Below are positions 1 to 7,271 of a DNA stretch of 13,687 nt, one piece after another. The DNA lies in assembly GCA_003233255.1 (NCBI GenBank), contig QILH01000271.1, forward strand, positions 1 to 13,687, written 5' to 3'. How positions within the stretch are numbered: position 1 is the first letter of the stretch; every line of letters starts with the position of its first letter. The position numbers were made by a program, and so were the translations under genes. The stretch comes from Gammaproteobacteria bacterium. GTDB taxonomy: Bacteria > Pseudomonadota > Gammaproteobacteria > UBA6429 > Thiohalophilaceae. Under the pieces are notes generated by a model. That model made no database searches. It was not told where the DNA came from and saw only the letters and a list, made by a program, of their open reading frames with translations.

Positions 1-5
1 AACCC

Positions 6-1922
6 TTACCATGGTTTTACCCCCGGCAGCACTTTGGGTTTTTCCTGTGCCGCTTCAAAGCTTTCTTCGACCTCGAATAGACGTTGCCAGAGTATCGCCT
101 CATCCGGCTGGATGCGCGGTGCTTTCTGTTGCAGCACACTCAGGTTAGTGATGTCATAGCTCCAGCTTTCGTCCTTGATGGTTTCGATCTTTTGTGAGGC
201 CGGTGCTGAATGTTCTAGAGTGGATTCCAGTTGTGACGAAGTCACTTCGGTTTCGCTCAAGGTTAAATCGGTTTCGGTTGAAGACGAGTCGCCTAATGAG
301 ACCGTGCTATTGGTGATGTCCATATCCGCCGGTGCATTGGCCGTACGTGGCCCTGAACCGGTGCGTTTGGCGGGCGGGAGTTCATCCTCTTTTTGTTTGG
401 CATACAATGCCTTTGCATAAGACAGGTTCACGACGGCGGCAGGATGCCGGGGTTGGTAACGCAGTACATCCTGATAGAGTGATTCGGCCTTCTGGTACTC
501 GGCCAGTTTAAAATAACTATTGGCCAGATTAAATACCGAATCGCTTCGTTGCGGGTCGCTATTTGCATCTAGTGTGGCCTGAATATAAATGGTAGTCGCC
601 AGTTTATACTGTCCTAGTTTATAGGCCGCGGCACCCTCGGCGAAGCGAGCATCATAGCCCGGAATTTTCGCAAAGTTGTCTCTGGCCTCCTGCCATTCCC
701 CGCTTTGAAACTGTTGTTGAGCTAATCGAAAACGTTCATCGTTATCCAGTGGGGAAGCAAGCGTGGACTGGATGTTGAATGTAAAGAGTAAGACAAAACC
801 GGTTAGTAACAGTGCGGCGGTAGTTGACGAGCGATAAAGACGGCGTTGCGTCTTTGCGATGTTATCCGGTCGTGGATGAGCACGGGAATGGTTTGATTTA
901 AGGGGCAGGACATCAAAAGAAAGTGGGGCAAGCAATAAAAACACGGTACCAATGATGACGAAAATATAAAAATACTCATGCCATAGAATCAGATCATTTA
1001 TTTTTTGTTCGGTGGTGGCAACGCGTTTGAGAGCAATACCTTTATCATAAATAAGCGCCCAGTCGTTATCGTCATCGCGAACATCACTATAAATTCCGTT
1101 ACCCATATTTGCCAGAGAGATGAGCGTATCACGTTGTAATCGCGAGACCACGGCCTGATTGTTTTGCTGTAACCAGCCGCTGTGGCTTGATAGCAGCGCG
1201 GCACCTTGTTGAGTGCCGATACCCAGTGTGTATAACTGGATATTGTTCTGCCTGAGTTGGACCGACAGGTCATCGAGTTTTTGCGTATAGGGCTCAGCCT
1301 GCTGATTCGATTCGCCATCGCTGATCAGGATGATAGAGCGCGGTAATATCGTCGTTTTAGAAAATTGTTGAACGGCAAAGGACAACGCCATGAGGGTGTC
1401 AGAACCTTCGGTCGGTAATAACTGGGTGCGCAGGGGTTTCAGGTAATGGCGTAAGGCCTGTTTGTCATAGGTGAACGGGGTTAACAGGTGGGGTCGTGCG
1501 GCATACACCACCACCCCGAGTCGGACGTTTTGCATTCTTGAGATTAAATCGAAGGCCTCCAGTTTGGCGCGTTCGATTCGACTGGGCAGGGTATCGCGGG
1601 CCGACATCGATAACGACAAATCCAGCACTAACATCACCTCCTGAAAATACTCATGCGATTCATCGTGTATTTTTTCCGGGAGGCGTGGGCCGGCCAGGGC
1701 AATGGTAAATGCGATCCAGGCGAGTTGCGTCAGTAAAAACTGCCGATAGCGATGGCGCTGTTCCGCACTGCGGGTCGTCATGACCCAGCTTTTTAATTTT
1801 GCCGAGGCATACTGGTTGCTTCGATAGCGTTGAAATATAAACGAGACGACGAATAACAGCAACGGCAACAGGCTCAGCCATAACCATAGCGGTTCGCGTA
1901 AATAAGAGAGGCTTTCGATCAT
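6..1922 (-). CDS. batB: BatB-BatC-like fusion: membrane-anchored VWA domain plus TPR repeats
   Basis: Last visible gene of the Bat operon, 638 aa. Two helices (about residues 13-30 and 63-79) precede a VWA domain with a complete metal-binding (MIDAS) set: D101-x-S103-x-S105, T171 and D202 (in ISDGES). Two more helices follow (about 315-335 and 368-388), then a TPR block (about 395-510) and a low-complexity Ser/Thr/Glu-rich tail. The loops after helices 1 and 3 are rich in Arg/Lys, which by the positive-inside rule places VWA and TPR domains in the periplasm. In many bacteria BatB (VWA) and BatC (TPR) are separate proteins; here they are one polypeptide. The start codon overlaps the batA stop (ATGA, 1919-1922), implying translational coupling. 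The stop is TAA at 6-8. The family is associated with envelope stress and aerotolerance, but its molecular role is not settled. Confidence 0.9.
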   Translation of the reverse strand: MIESLSYLREPLWLWLSLLPLLLFVVSFIFQRYRSNQYASAKLKSWVMTTRSAEQRHRYRQFLLTQLAWIAFTIALAGPRLPEKIHDESHEYFQEVMLVLDLSLSMSARDTLPSRIERAKLEAFDLISRMQNVRLGVVVYAARPHLLTPFTYDKQALRHYLKPLRTQLLPTEGSDTLMALSFAVQQFSKTTILPRSIILISDGESNQQAEPYTQKLDDLSVQLRQNNIQLYTLGIGTQQGAALLSSHSGWLQQNNQAVVSRLQRDTLISLANMGNGIYSDVRDDDNDWALIYDKGIALKRVATTEQKINDLILWHEYFYIFVIIGTVFLLLAPLSFDVLPLKSNHSRAHPRPDNIAKTQRRLYRSSTTAALLLTGFVLLFTFNIQSTLASPLDNDERFRLAQQQFQSGEWQEARDNFAKIPGYDARFAEGAAAYKLGQYKLATTIYIQATLDANSDPQRSDSVFNLANSYFKLAEYQKAESLYQDVLRYQPRHPAAVVNLSYAKALYAKQKEDELPPAKRTGSGPRTANAPADMDITNSTVSLGDSSSTETDLTLSETEVTSSQLESTLEHSAPASQKIETIKDESWSYDITNLSVLQQKAPRIQPDEAILWQRLFEVEESFEAAQEKPKVLPGVKPW

Positions 1923-2995
1923 GATCGTGTCAGCCTCGGTAGCAATGAAATTAAGTAGATAAGCAGTAACCCGATCATGGCGGCAGCAAGGGGCCAGAAA
2001 TAAAGTGGTCGTTGGATAAATTTTGGCTCGCTTTGGCCGCGACGTTTCTCGCCTTCATTTATGGTACGCAATGCGTTGCCGAGACTGGCACGATCTTTTG
2101 CCCAGAAAAAACGACCCTGTGCCGCACTGGCAATTTTTTTCAGCAGATCAAAACGGGCTGGATGGTAGATTAGCGAGCTGTGCTCCTTATCTTCAGCCGC
2201 GTAGCTGCCGGCACCGATCGCAATGGTGTGCAGGCGAATCCCCTGCAGCGCGACGTATTCGGCGGCAATAACCGGGTCGATGTTGCGTATCGGCCGATTG
2301 GCGTCGGTCAGCATGACAAACACTGGCTTGTTGTCGTCGGCGGGATTAATCCCGGTTTGATTCGTTGTTAAGGTATAGTTTTGCAGGGCATAAAGCATGG
2401 CGTTACTCAGATCACTGCTGCGGCCGGTGAGCGAGGCGGCATCGAGTCGTTGCAGTTGAAATTTTAGTAACGAATAGTCGGTGGTCAGTGGCACCAGGGT
2501 ATAAGCCTGTTCTGAATAGGCAATCAGTTGAATGCGGTTGCCCTTTAGTTGATCAATAAAATGCGCCAGCACATTTTTCATTACCGTGATACGTTCGGTG
2601 CGCTGCCCGTTGACCAGATAGTCGCGCAGGATCATACTGACGGAGGTGTCGACCAGAAAAACGATATCGTGATGTTGGGGGGGCTCGGGCAGTTTTTTGC
2701 CTAATTGATAAGGTTGTGCGAGGCTAATGCTTAATAAAGTAATGATCAGAATGTAACTCAATAGAGAAAAGTATTTTTTTAACGATGAAACGCGTTCCGT
2801 TGTCCTGGATTTCTTTACCAGACTGGCCGCCAGTGGATGACGATAGACCTCATGTGTGAAACTGTTTAGCCATTGTGCTAGTGAAGGCAGGGCCTGACCG
2901 GTTTTGCGTACGATGTATAGTAATGGCAAGCCAATAGCCGCGATAGCTAATAACCACACGGGTGACGCGAAATGAATATCGGCTAAAATATTCAT
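1919..2995 (-). CDS. batA: BatA-like membrane-anchored VWA domain protein
   Basis: A 358-aa protein with two N-terminal helices (about 13-29 and 76-93), a VWA domain and one C-terminal helix (about 330-350). The MIDAS residues are D116-T-S118-V-S120, T190 and D231 (in MLTDAN). The segment between helices 1 and 2 is basic, so the VWA domain should face the periplasm. The reading frame stays open upstream to 3112, but the start chosen is the ATG at 2993-2995. It has a GGAG ribosome-binding site 8 nt upstream, forms an ATGA overlap with the preceding stop, and its product begins with the usual BatA N-terminus (short segment, then SPVWL and a helix). The gene is fourth in the five-gene MoxR/DUF58/VWA operon and is probably a binding partner of the following BatB-like protein. 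Confidence 0.9.
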   Translation of the reverse strand: MNILADIHFASPVWLLAIAAIGLPLLYIVRKTGQALPSLAQWLNSFTHEVYRHPLAASLVKKSRTTERVSSLKKYFSLLSYILIITLLSISLAQPYQLGKKLPEPPQHHDIVFLVDTSVSMILRDYLVNGQRTERITVMKNVLAHFIDQLKGNRIQLIAYSEQAYTLVPLTTDYSLLKFQLQRLDAASLTGRSSDLSNAMLYALQNYTLTTNQTGINPADDNKPVFVMLTDANRPIRNIDPVIAAEYVALQGIRLHTIAIGAGSYAAEDKEHSSLIYHPARFDLLKKIASAAQGRFFWAKDRASLGNALRTINEGEKRRGQSEPKFIQRPLYFWPLAAAMIGLLLIYLISLLPRLTRS

Positions 2996-3411
2996 CGAAT
3001 TGACTCCAGAAAAATTTCCCTGGCCTGTGCGATTAAATCGATCGTGAGTTGCGGGTCGGTGGTCTGGTTTTGATAACAGGCCTGCTGGAGCTGTTGCCGA
3101 AACAGCGGCCATTGTGCATGATGAAGGTCAATGTATGAAAGCTGGGTGACCTGGCAATACTGGCATAAAGATTTTTCTAGCTGGCGTAAGAGTAGTTTAG
3201 GGTTGGTGCTGATGGCGGCATTCTTTTTTAAAGAATTAATTTTACGTTTTAACTGTTGTCGGGGCTGACGCCGCCACAACAGATAGGCGCCAATAAAAAT
3301 GACCCAAAGTAAAACCAGGCTTAATGACCACCACAATAACATCGGGTCTTCTGGTGGTGGCGGGACAACGATATCGACCCACTGATTGTCGATTAAGCTT
3401 ATTTTACTCAT
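2992..3411 (-). CDS. DUF4381-type single-pass membrane protein of the Bat operon
   Basis: A 139-aa protein. A short N-terminal segment with a PPPPED stretch leads into one transmembrane helix (about residues 24-46), then a basic cytoplasmic start (WRRQPRQQLKRK) and a helical domain rich in Leu and Gln. This layout and its place between the DUF58 and BatA genes match DUF4381 proteins, which are found in proteobacterial MoxR/DUF58/VWA operons and have no known biochemical activity. Both ends overlap neighbours as ATGA (3408-3411 and 2992-2995). No strong Shine-Dalgarno sequence precedes the start, so translation probably depends on re-initiation from the upstream gene. The family assignment rests on architecture and context more than on a signature motif. 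Confidence 0.8.
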   Translation of the reverse strand: MSKISLIDNQWVDIVVPPPPEDPMLLWWSLSLVLLWVIFIGAYLLWRRQPRQQLKRKINSLKKNAAISTNPKLLLRQLEKSLCQYCQVTQLSYIDLHHAQWPLFRQQLQQACYQNQTTDPQLTIDLIAQAREIFLESIR

Positions 3412-4388
3412 GACGTTGTGTTAAGCGTTGTTGAGAGCAGTTCGGTGGTGCTATCGACTTGTTGATAGAGTGTTTTACTTTGAGTCAGTTGTTGTTCGAT
3501 GTTATCAAGCCGGGTCTGTAAGATATTTTGATAATGTTCTCGGCTGTTTGAATTTGAGCAGTTGAGCTGAATCAGCGAGTCATCTTCAGCATTCAGGATC
3601 TGAAACTGTCCCTTGGTCGGTAATGTTTTTTCGATCGGGTCAACGATATGCAGGGTCGAAACGGTATGCTGGCTGGACAGGGCATTTAAGATATTCAGAT
3701 CAGCGTGTTTCAGATCGATAAAGTCACTGATAACAATAATTAGACAGCCCGGTGCCAGACGTGTTTTTAACAGGCGTAAATTTTGTGCGAGCTGATCATC
3801 GGCGCGATCCGGCAAGGGTGGGCAGGCCGAGCAGATATGCTGAATCAGCGGTTGAAATGAGGTACTGGATGACTTGACCTCATACCAGTGGCTTTGCTCA
3901 TTGAGTACGATGCCACCGATATCAAACTGCTGCCGTTGCGCCTTGAATAAATGAAACAGGGCCAGGGTTGCGGCCTGCGTGACCTTCAGACGCACTCGCG
4001 TACCAAAGCGCATGCTGGCACGACGATCGATCAGGATCCAGCACTGCGGTCGACGCTCTTCGTGAAAACGGTTAATAAAAAGTTGCCCAGTGTTGGCATA
4101 ACGTCGCCAGTTGATAAAGCGTACGTTATCACCGTGCTGGTATAAACGGGTCTCGGCAAACTCAAAACCGTTTTTTGCAAACGGCGATAATTGTTCACCC
4201 AACATCTTATGATGGACTTCCAGATTTAGATCGAGTGAGGTCGGTATCGCCTGTGCCGCGAGCTGGCGTAATCGGTTCAATTCATGAGTCGAAATCAGAT
4301 CCGGGTACTGTTTTGACGACGACAGTCGTGCCAATAAGGTCGGTGTGCGTAAGCGCTGGATCGCCGTCTGCCAGTTAAAGCCGGGCAT
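3408..4388 (-). CDS. DUF58 domain protein
   Basis: A 326-aa soluble protein with no evident membrane segment. The DUF58 signature is clear around residues 74-111: FAETRLYQHGDNVRFINW, followed by an NRFHEER segment. After it comes a VWA-like fold with D121-R-R-A-S125-M and, later, a VISDF strand. The first serine of the canonical D-x-S-x-S metal motif is Arg123, so metal binding through this site may be lost or altered. DUF58 proteins are almost always encoded next to a MoxR ATPase and are thought to be its partner. Here the start overlaps the moxR-like stop by one base (TGATG, 4386-4390), and the stop overlaps the next gene's ATG. No helices precede the DUF58 part, unlike longer members of the family that carry two N-terminal helices. 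Confidence 0.9.
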   Translation of the reverse strand: MPGFNWQTAIQRLRTPTLLARLSSSKQYPDLISTHELNRLRQLAAQAIPTSLDLNLEVHHKMLGEQLSPFAKNGFEFAETRLYQHGDNVRFINWRRYANTGQLFINRFHEERRPQCWILIDRRASMRFGTRVRLKVTQAATLALFHLFKAQRQQFDIGGIVLNEQSHWYEVKSSSTSFQPLIQHICSACPPLPDRADDQLAQNLRLLKTRLAPGCLIIVISDFIDLKHADLNILNALSSQHTVSTLHIVDPIEKTLPTKGQFQILNAEDDSLIQLNCSNSNSREHYQNILQTRLDNIEQQLTQSKTLYQQVDSTTELLSTTLNTTS

Positions 4389-5350
4389 CAGGGGATGGGC
4401 ACAAGCTCGATTAAGCGATCAATGATGTCGTCCGAACGAACCTCATTCGCCTGTGCGGTGTAGTTTAATAAAATTCGATGGCGCAATACATTTTTGGCAA
4501 TGGCAATGATGTCATCCGGAATGACATAGTCGCGGCCATGCAGGTAGGCGTAGGCGCTGGCCGAACGGGCCAGGGCCAGGCTGCCACGCGGTGAGGCACC
4601 AAACTCGACATAGTCCTGCCATACTTCGACCCATTCACCTATATTACGTGTCGCATGAACCAGCTGGATAATATATTGCTCCAGTGTTGATTCGATATGG
4701 ATTTCAGCCACTTCATGTCGTGCCTTCAAAACTGTTTCGGGCGTGAGGCGAGTTTCTGTTGTTGTTACATCATCACCAAAGTGGGTCTTACGATCCCTTT
4801 GTAAAATTAATAATTCTTCATCCTGATCGGGATAATCCAATGGAACGTGCATCAAAAAGCGATCGAGTTGTGCCTCGGGCAAGGGATAGGTACCGGCCTG
4901 CTCAAGTGGATTCTGGGTGGCCATGACAATAAATAATTCGGGTAGCGCATGGGTGAGGCGACTGACCGTGACCTGTTTTTCTTCCATCGCTTCGAGTAAC
5001 GCCGATTGCACTTTGGGTGGGGCGCGATTGATTTCATCGGCCAGCACAATCTCATGAAACAGGGGACCGGCGATAAATTCGAAGGCATTCTTTTTCGGGT
5101 CATAGATATCACTGCCGGTTAGATCGGATGGCATTAAGTCCGGGGTAAACTGAATGCGTTGGAACGAGGCATGCACACCGGATGATAAGGTTTTTACTGC
5201 GGTGGTCTTGGCTAATCCCGGCGGGCCTTCGAGCAGTAAATGGCCGCCGGTCAACACCCCAATCATAATGCAATCGATCAGGTGTTCCTGACCGACGATC
5301 ACGGTTTTCATGTGGTCACGCAGGGTGAGAAATTCTTGTTGGGTTTGCAT
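4388..5350 (-). CDS. MoxR family AAA+ ATPase
   Basis: First gene of the Bat operon, 320 aa, a usual MoxR length. Walker A is GPPGLAKTT (residues 42-50). Walker B is IVLADEINRAPPK with D105 and E106. The sensor-1 segment is ATQNPLEQAGTYPLPEAQLD, with N147 and the likely arginine finger R164 just after it (LDRF). The C-terminal lid domain has the typical SPRGSLALARSASAYA segment. MoxR ATPases act as chaperone-like enzymes that help mature or activate partner complexes, usually with VWA proteins encoded alongside. The five genes that follow in the same direction, all overlapping, supply such partners. No strong ribosome-binding site is visible upstream of the ATG at 5350. Confidence 0.95.
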   Translation of the reverse strand: MQTQQEFLTLRDHMKTVIVGQEHLIDCIMIGVLTGGHLLLEGPPGLAKTTAVKTLSSGVHASFQRIQFTPDLMPSDLTGSDIYDPKKNAFEFIAGPLFHEIVLADEINRAPPKVQSALLEAMEEKQVTVSRLTHALPELFIVMATQNPLEQAGTYPLPEAQLDRFLMHVPLDYPDQDEELLILQRDRKTHFGDDVTTTETRLTPETVLKARHEVAEIHIESTLEQYIIQLVHATRNIGEWVEVWQDYVEFGASPRGSLALARSASAYAYLHGRDYVIPDDIIAIAKNVLRHRILLNYTAQANEVRSDDIIDRLIELVPIP

Positions 5351-5368
5351 TGTTATTGAATACTTATT

Positions 5369-5396
5369 TTATTATCAGGTGGGGTAAGCATAGCAA
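5369..5396 (-). promoter_or_regulatory. Possible sigma-70 promoter of the Bat operon
   Basis: On the minus strand, TTGCTA (5396-5391) and TAATAA (5374-5369) are separated by 16 bp in the 112-bp gap upstream of the MoxR gene. Transcription would start about 10-15 nt before the ATG, giving a very short leader. The match is moderate, and AT-rich DNA yields such matches by chance. Confidence 0.3.
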
Positions 5397-5462
5397 GAAC
5401 AGGATTAAAATATTTTGAGTCTGATGAAAACTTCAGGCCCAATTGTATTTCTGTTTTCCACC

Positions 5463-6212
5463 TCAGTTTTGCCAGATTCGCAGGCCAAGAGGCCATTGAA
5501 TATGCCTGATTTGGGCCGGATCGCCCCAGATCGGAGCCAATTTAGCCGCAAGTTCAATTAAAGGATCATGGCCTTGTGCTTCTATATATAAGCGCAGTGC
5601 TGACCAGGTGCCAAGATATCCCATCAACTGGGAAAAATCCCAGTGGGCAAGCATCTCAAACTTTGGTACCTTGAGTTGAGTAAAAGGCAGTTCGATATCC
5701 TGGTAGCCGTTTTCGACTAATTTGCGTTCAAAAGGCCAATAGGGACCGACGATATTATAATAAAAGTGATTAACGGCCTCATCGATTTCTGCTTCGATGC
5801 TCAACAGGCTATAGCACCAGATGGCCAAAATCCCAGATGGCTTCAACACCCGACGAACCTCATTACCGAAGGCAGCTAGATCAAACCAGTGTGCGGCCTG
5901 TGATACAGTGATTAAATCGACGCTGTTATCGGCAAGTCTACTTTGTTCGGCCAGGGCGATCTTAAATTCTAGACTTTTTTTCGCTCCTTTGGCCGCGCTC
6001 ACAATCTGGGCTTTGCTGGCATCGGTGGCGATCACACGTTCAAAATACGGAGCGAGTGCATGGGCAGATTGCCCGGTTCCGGTCGCACAGTCCCACGCGC
6101 AATCATGGACAGAACAAAGATAGGATAAATGGTAAAACAATTCGTCGGGATAGGTTGGGCGGTATTGTTGATAGCCTTCGGCGACAGCAGAAAAATGATC
6201 CTGAAAACTCAT
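5463..6212 (-). CDS. Class I SAM-dependent methyltransferase (methyltransferase-11 type)
   Basis: A 249-aa Rossmann-fold methyltransferase. The N-terminal FSAVAEGYQQYRPTYP segment (residues 7-22), motif I DCATGTGQS (41-49), the acidic strand ATDAS and the post-motif VDLITVSQAAHWFDL are typical of a group that includes yeast trans-aconitate methyltransferase-like enzymes and UbiE relatives. Motif I has Cys-Ala where many members have Val-Gly or Leu-Gly. The QAAHWFD and VLKPSGILAIW segments support the family, but the substrate cannot be read from sequence; a small molecule is more likely than a nucleic acid. The start overlaps the stop of the upstream membrane-protein gene (ATGA, 6209-6212), so the two are probably co-translated. 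It is the last gene of the cupin/membrane protein/methyltransferase operon. Confidence 0.9.
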   Translation of the reverse strand: MSFQDHFSAVAEGYQQYRPTYPDELFYHLSYLCSVHDCAWDCATGTGQSAHALAPYFERVIATDASKAQIVSAAKGAKKSLEFKIALAEQSRLADNSVDLITVSQAAHWFDLAAFGNEVRRVLKPSGILAIWCYSLLSIEAEIDEAVNHFYYNIVGPYWPFERKLVENGYQDIELPFTQLKVPKFEMLAHWDFSQLMGYLGTWSALRLYIEAQGHDPLIELAAKLAPIWGDPAQIRHIQWPLGLRIWQN

Positions 6213-6622
6213 CGAGAATTCTTTTTCAGTAATAATTTTAGTTTAGCGATTACTACGAGTACGATAGCCAAAAACAGTGCATACAATCCAGGTTTGCTGT
6301 AGGGTCTGGCCAAATCTTGTAGTGATGGTTCGATAAAGAATCCGATTAAAATAAAGACAGGTGCAACCAGGATTAAGAGTGAAATAATGAACTGTAGCCA
6401 CCTGGTATGTGGTAATGATTTCGGATCAAGATATACACCTATTAATAAATTTATAATGGACGCAAGCAAAAAATAAATATGAGCTGATCGGTACAGCATG
6501 CGCGGGCCATCTTCCATCCCTTGCAAAATGGAGAGTGCATGAAACATATACTGGCCTGTTAATAAAAAAACAATAATGCCGATTACTCCGGCCCAGAAAT
6601 GAATACGTTTTATAATTTCCAT
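6209..6622 (-). CDS. Small four-helix membrane protein of unknown function
   Basis: A 137-aa protein made largely of four hydrophobic segments (about 10-31, 45-65, 75-98 and 112-130), with a basic C-terminus (KLKLLLKKNSR). A conserved-looking HFWAGVIGIIVFLLTGQYM opening and a RSAHIYFLLASIINLLIG segment contain histidines near the membrane face, but I recognise no named family. It starts 23 bp after the cupin stop and overlaps the methyltransferase start, so it belongs to that operon. No catalytic signature is seen; a structural or sensing role would be a guess. Confidence 0.8.
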   Translation of the reverse strand: MEIIKRIHFWAGVIGIIVFLLTGQYMFHALSILQGMEDGPRMLYRSAHIYFLLASIINLLIGVYLDPKSLPHTRWLQFIISLLILVAPVFILIGFFIEPSLQDLARPYSKPGLYALFLAIVLVVIAKLKLLLKKNSR

Positions 6623-6645
6623 TTAATAGTGAGTCGCTCGAGAAA

Positions 6646-7044
6646 TTATTCAGCCTTAAAACCAAAAGCTTTGTCGTGGACGTAAACTAATTTACAGTTC
6701 TCCAGGTATTTTGCATCGTGGATTCTTCCGGCTCCGACGTATCCAGTATCACCTTTTTTCAATATCAGCGGCTCGCCATCAGCGGTTAACCCCTTTTTCG
6801 ATTGAATATAAAACTGAATCGACATTTTACCTTCGACCACCACGGTCATGTCATCACCGGGATGGGAGTGAGGTGGTTCCTCAGAACCGGCATCCCATTT
6901 TTCCAGCATAACCTCGACGCCATCGGGGTTGGCGGGGCAGGTTGTTCGAAGCGTAAACCCTTGAGGTGTGTCGGGTACGCTAGTGTGGTTTTGCCACACG
7001 GCGCTGGTTTGGTGGGTAAGGTTTTTATTTTCCTGCTCGTTCAT
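6646..7044 (-). CDS. Cupin domain protein
   Basis: A single-domain cupin of 132 aa from the chosen start. Cupin motif 1 is seen as PPHSHPGDDMTVVVEG, with metal ligands His59, His61 and Asp65 where the classic motif has Glu. Motif 2 is GDTGYVGAGRIHD with His109; the usual Pro is Gly and the last Asn is absent. Three ligands therefore survive and metal binding is likely, though the reaction is unknown; similar small cupins include dioxygenases and sugar- or acid-binding proteins. The frame also allows an ATG at 7062. I prefer 7044 because AAAGG lies 8 nt upstream of it, whereas nothing resembling a ribosome-binding site precedes 7062. It is the first gene of the operon with the membrane protein and the methyltransferase. 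Confidence 0.85.
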   Translation of the reverse strand: MNEQENKNLTHQTSAVWQNHTSVPDTPQGFTLRTTCPANPDGVEVMLEKWDAGSEEPPHSHPGDDMTVVVEGKMSIQFYIQSKKGLTADGEPLILKKGDTGYVGAGRIHDAKYLENCKLVYVHDKAFGFKAE

Positions 7045-7066
7045 GTCGATGGCCTTTATCATAGAA

Positions 7067-7096
7067 TAGATAGATTGGTAAAAGATTCATTGTAAA
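7067..7096 (-). promoter_or_regulatory. Weak candidate promoter for the cupin operon
   Basis: On the minus strand, TTTACA (7096-7091) is followed after 18 bp by TATCTA (7072-7067). Transcription would begin near 7060, which fits translation from the ATG at 7044 better than from 7062. The -10 match is poor. Confidence 0.22.
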
Positions 7097-7208
7097 TAAT
7101 TTAGCTGTCATTAAGCCAGCGTTTTAGATCCCGAGTTTTACAAATGCAGAAACTGAAGATATGCAAAAAAACACCCGTAGTTATTACGTGTATCAGGGTG
7201 AGATAGTG

Positions 7209-7271
7209 TTTAAGGTAAATAAATAGTAGGCTGCATGTTGATTTTTATTTTGAGTAACGGTTTACCTTAAA
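7209..7271 (+). repeat. 11-bp perfect inverted repeat ending at the cobQ start codon
   Basis: TTTAAGGTAAA (7209-7219) and TTTACCTTAAA (7261-7271) are perfect reverse complements, separated by 41 bp. The second arm ends on the base before the cobQ ATG (7272), so in mRNA a hairpin would close on the translation start. The arms are AT-rich and the loop is long, so stability is modest; the repeat could instead be an operator pair. The rest of the 7063-7271 gap shows no recognisable cobalamin riboswitch elements and no good Shine-Dalgarno sequence. Confidence 0.6.

Noticed and set aside
175..420. Plus-strand open frame opposite the BatB-like tail
   Set aside because: It lies wholly antisense to a convincing gene, in its low-complexity region, with no family resemblance. 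Other overlapping antisense frames (for example 5821-6123, 10410-10766 and 13084-13479) were rejected for the same reason.
2996..3112. N-terminal extension of BatA (open frame back to an ATG at 3112)
   Set aside because: It would overlap the DUF4381 gene by 120 bp and encode an uncharacteristic Pro/Arg-rich segment. The ATG at 2995 has a GGAG site and an ATGA overlap like its operon neighbours.
7137..7165. TTTACA with TATGCA at 17-bp spacing as a cobQ promoter
   Set aside because: The spacing is right, but the -10 box matches the consensus at only three of six positions and lacks the final T.
7063..7271. Cobalamin riboswitch upstream of cobQ
   Set aside because: Expected because of the gene, but no recognisable B12-box sequence or multi-stem layout was found in the short AT-rich gap.
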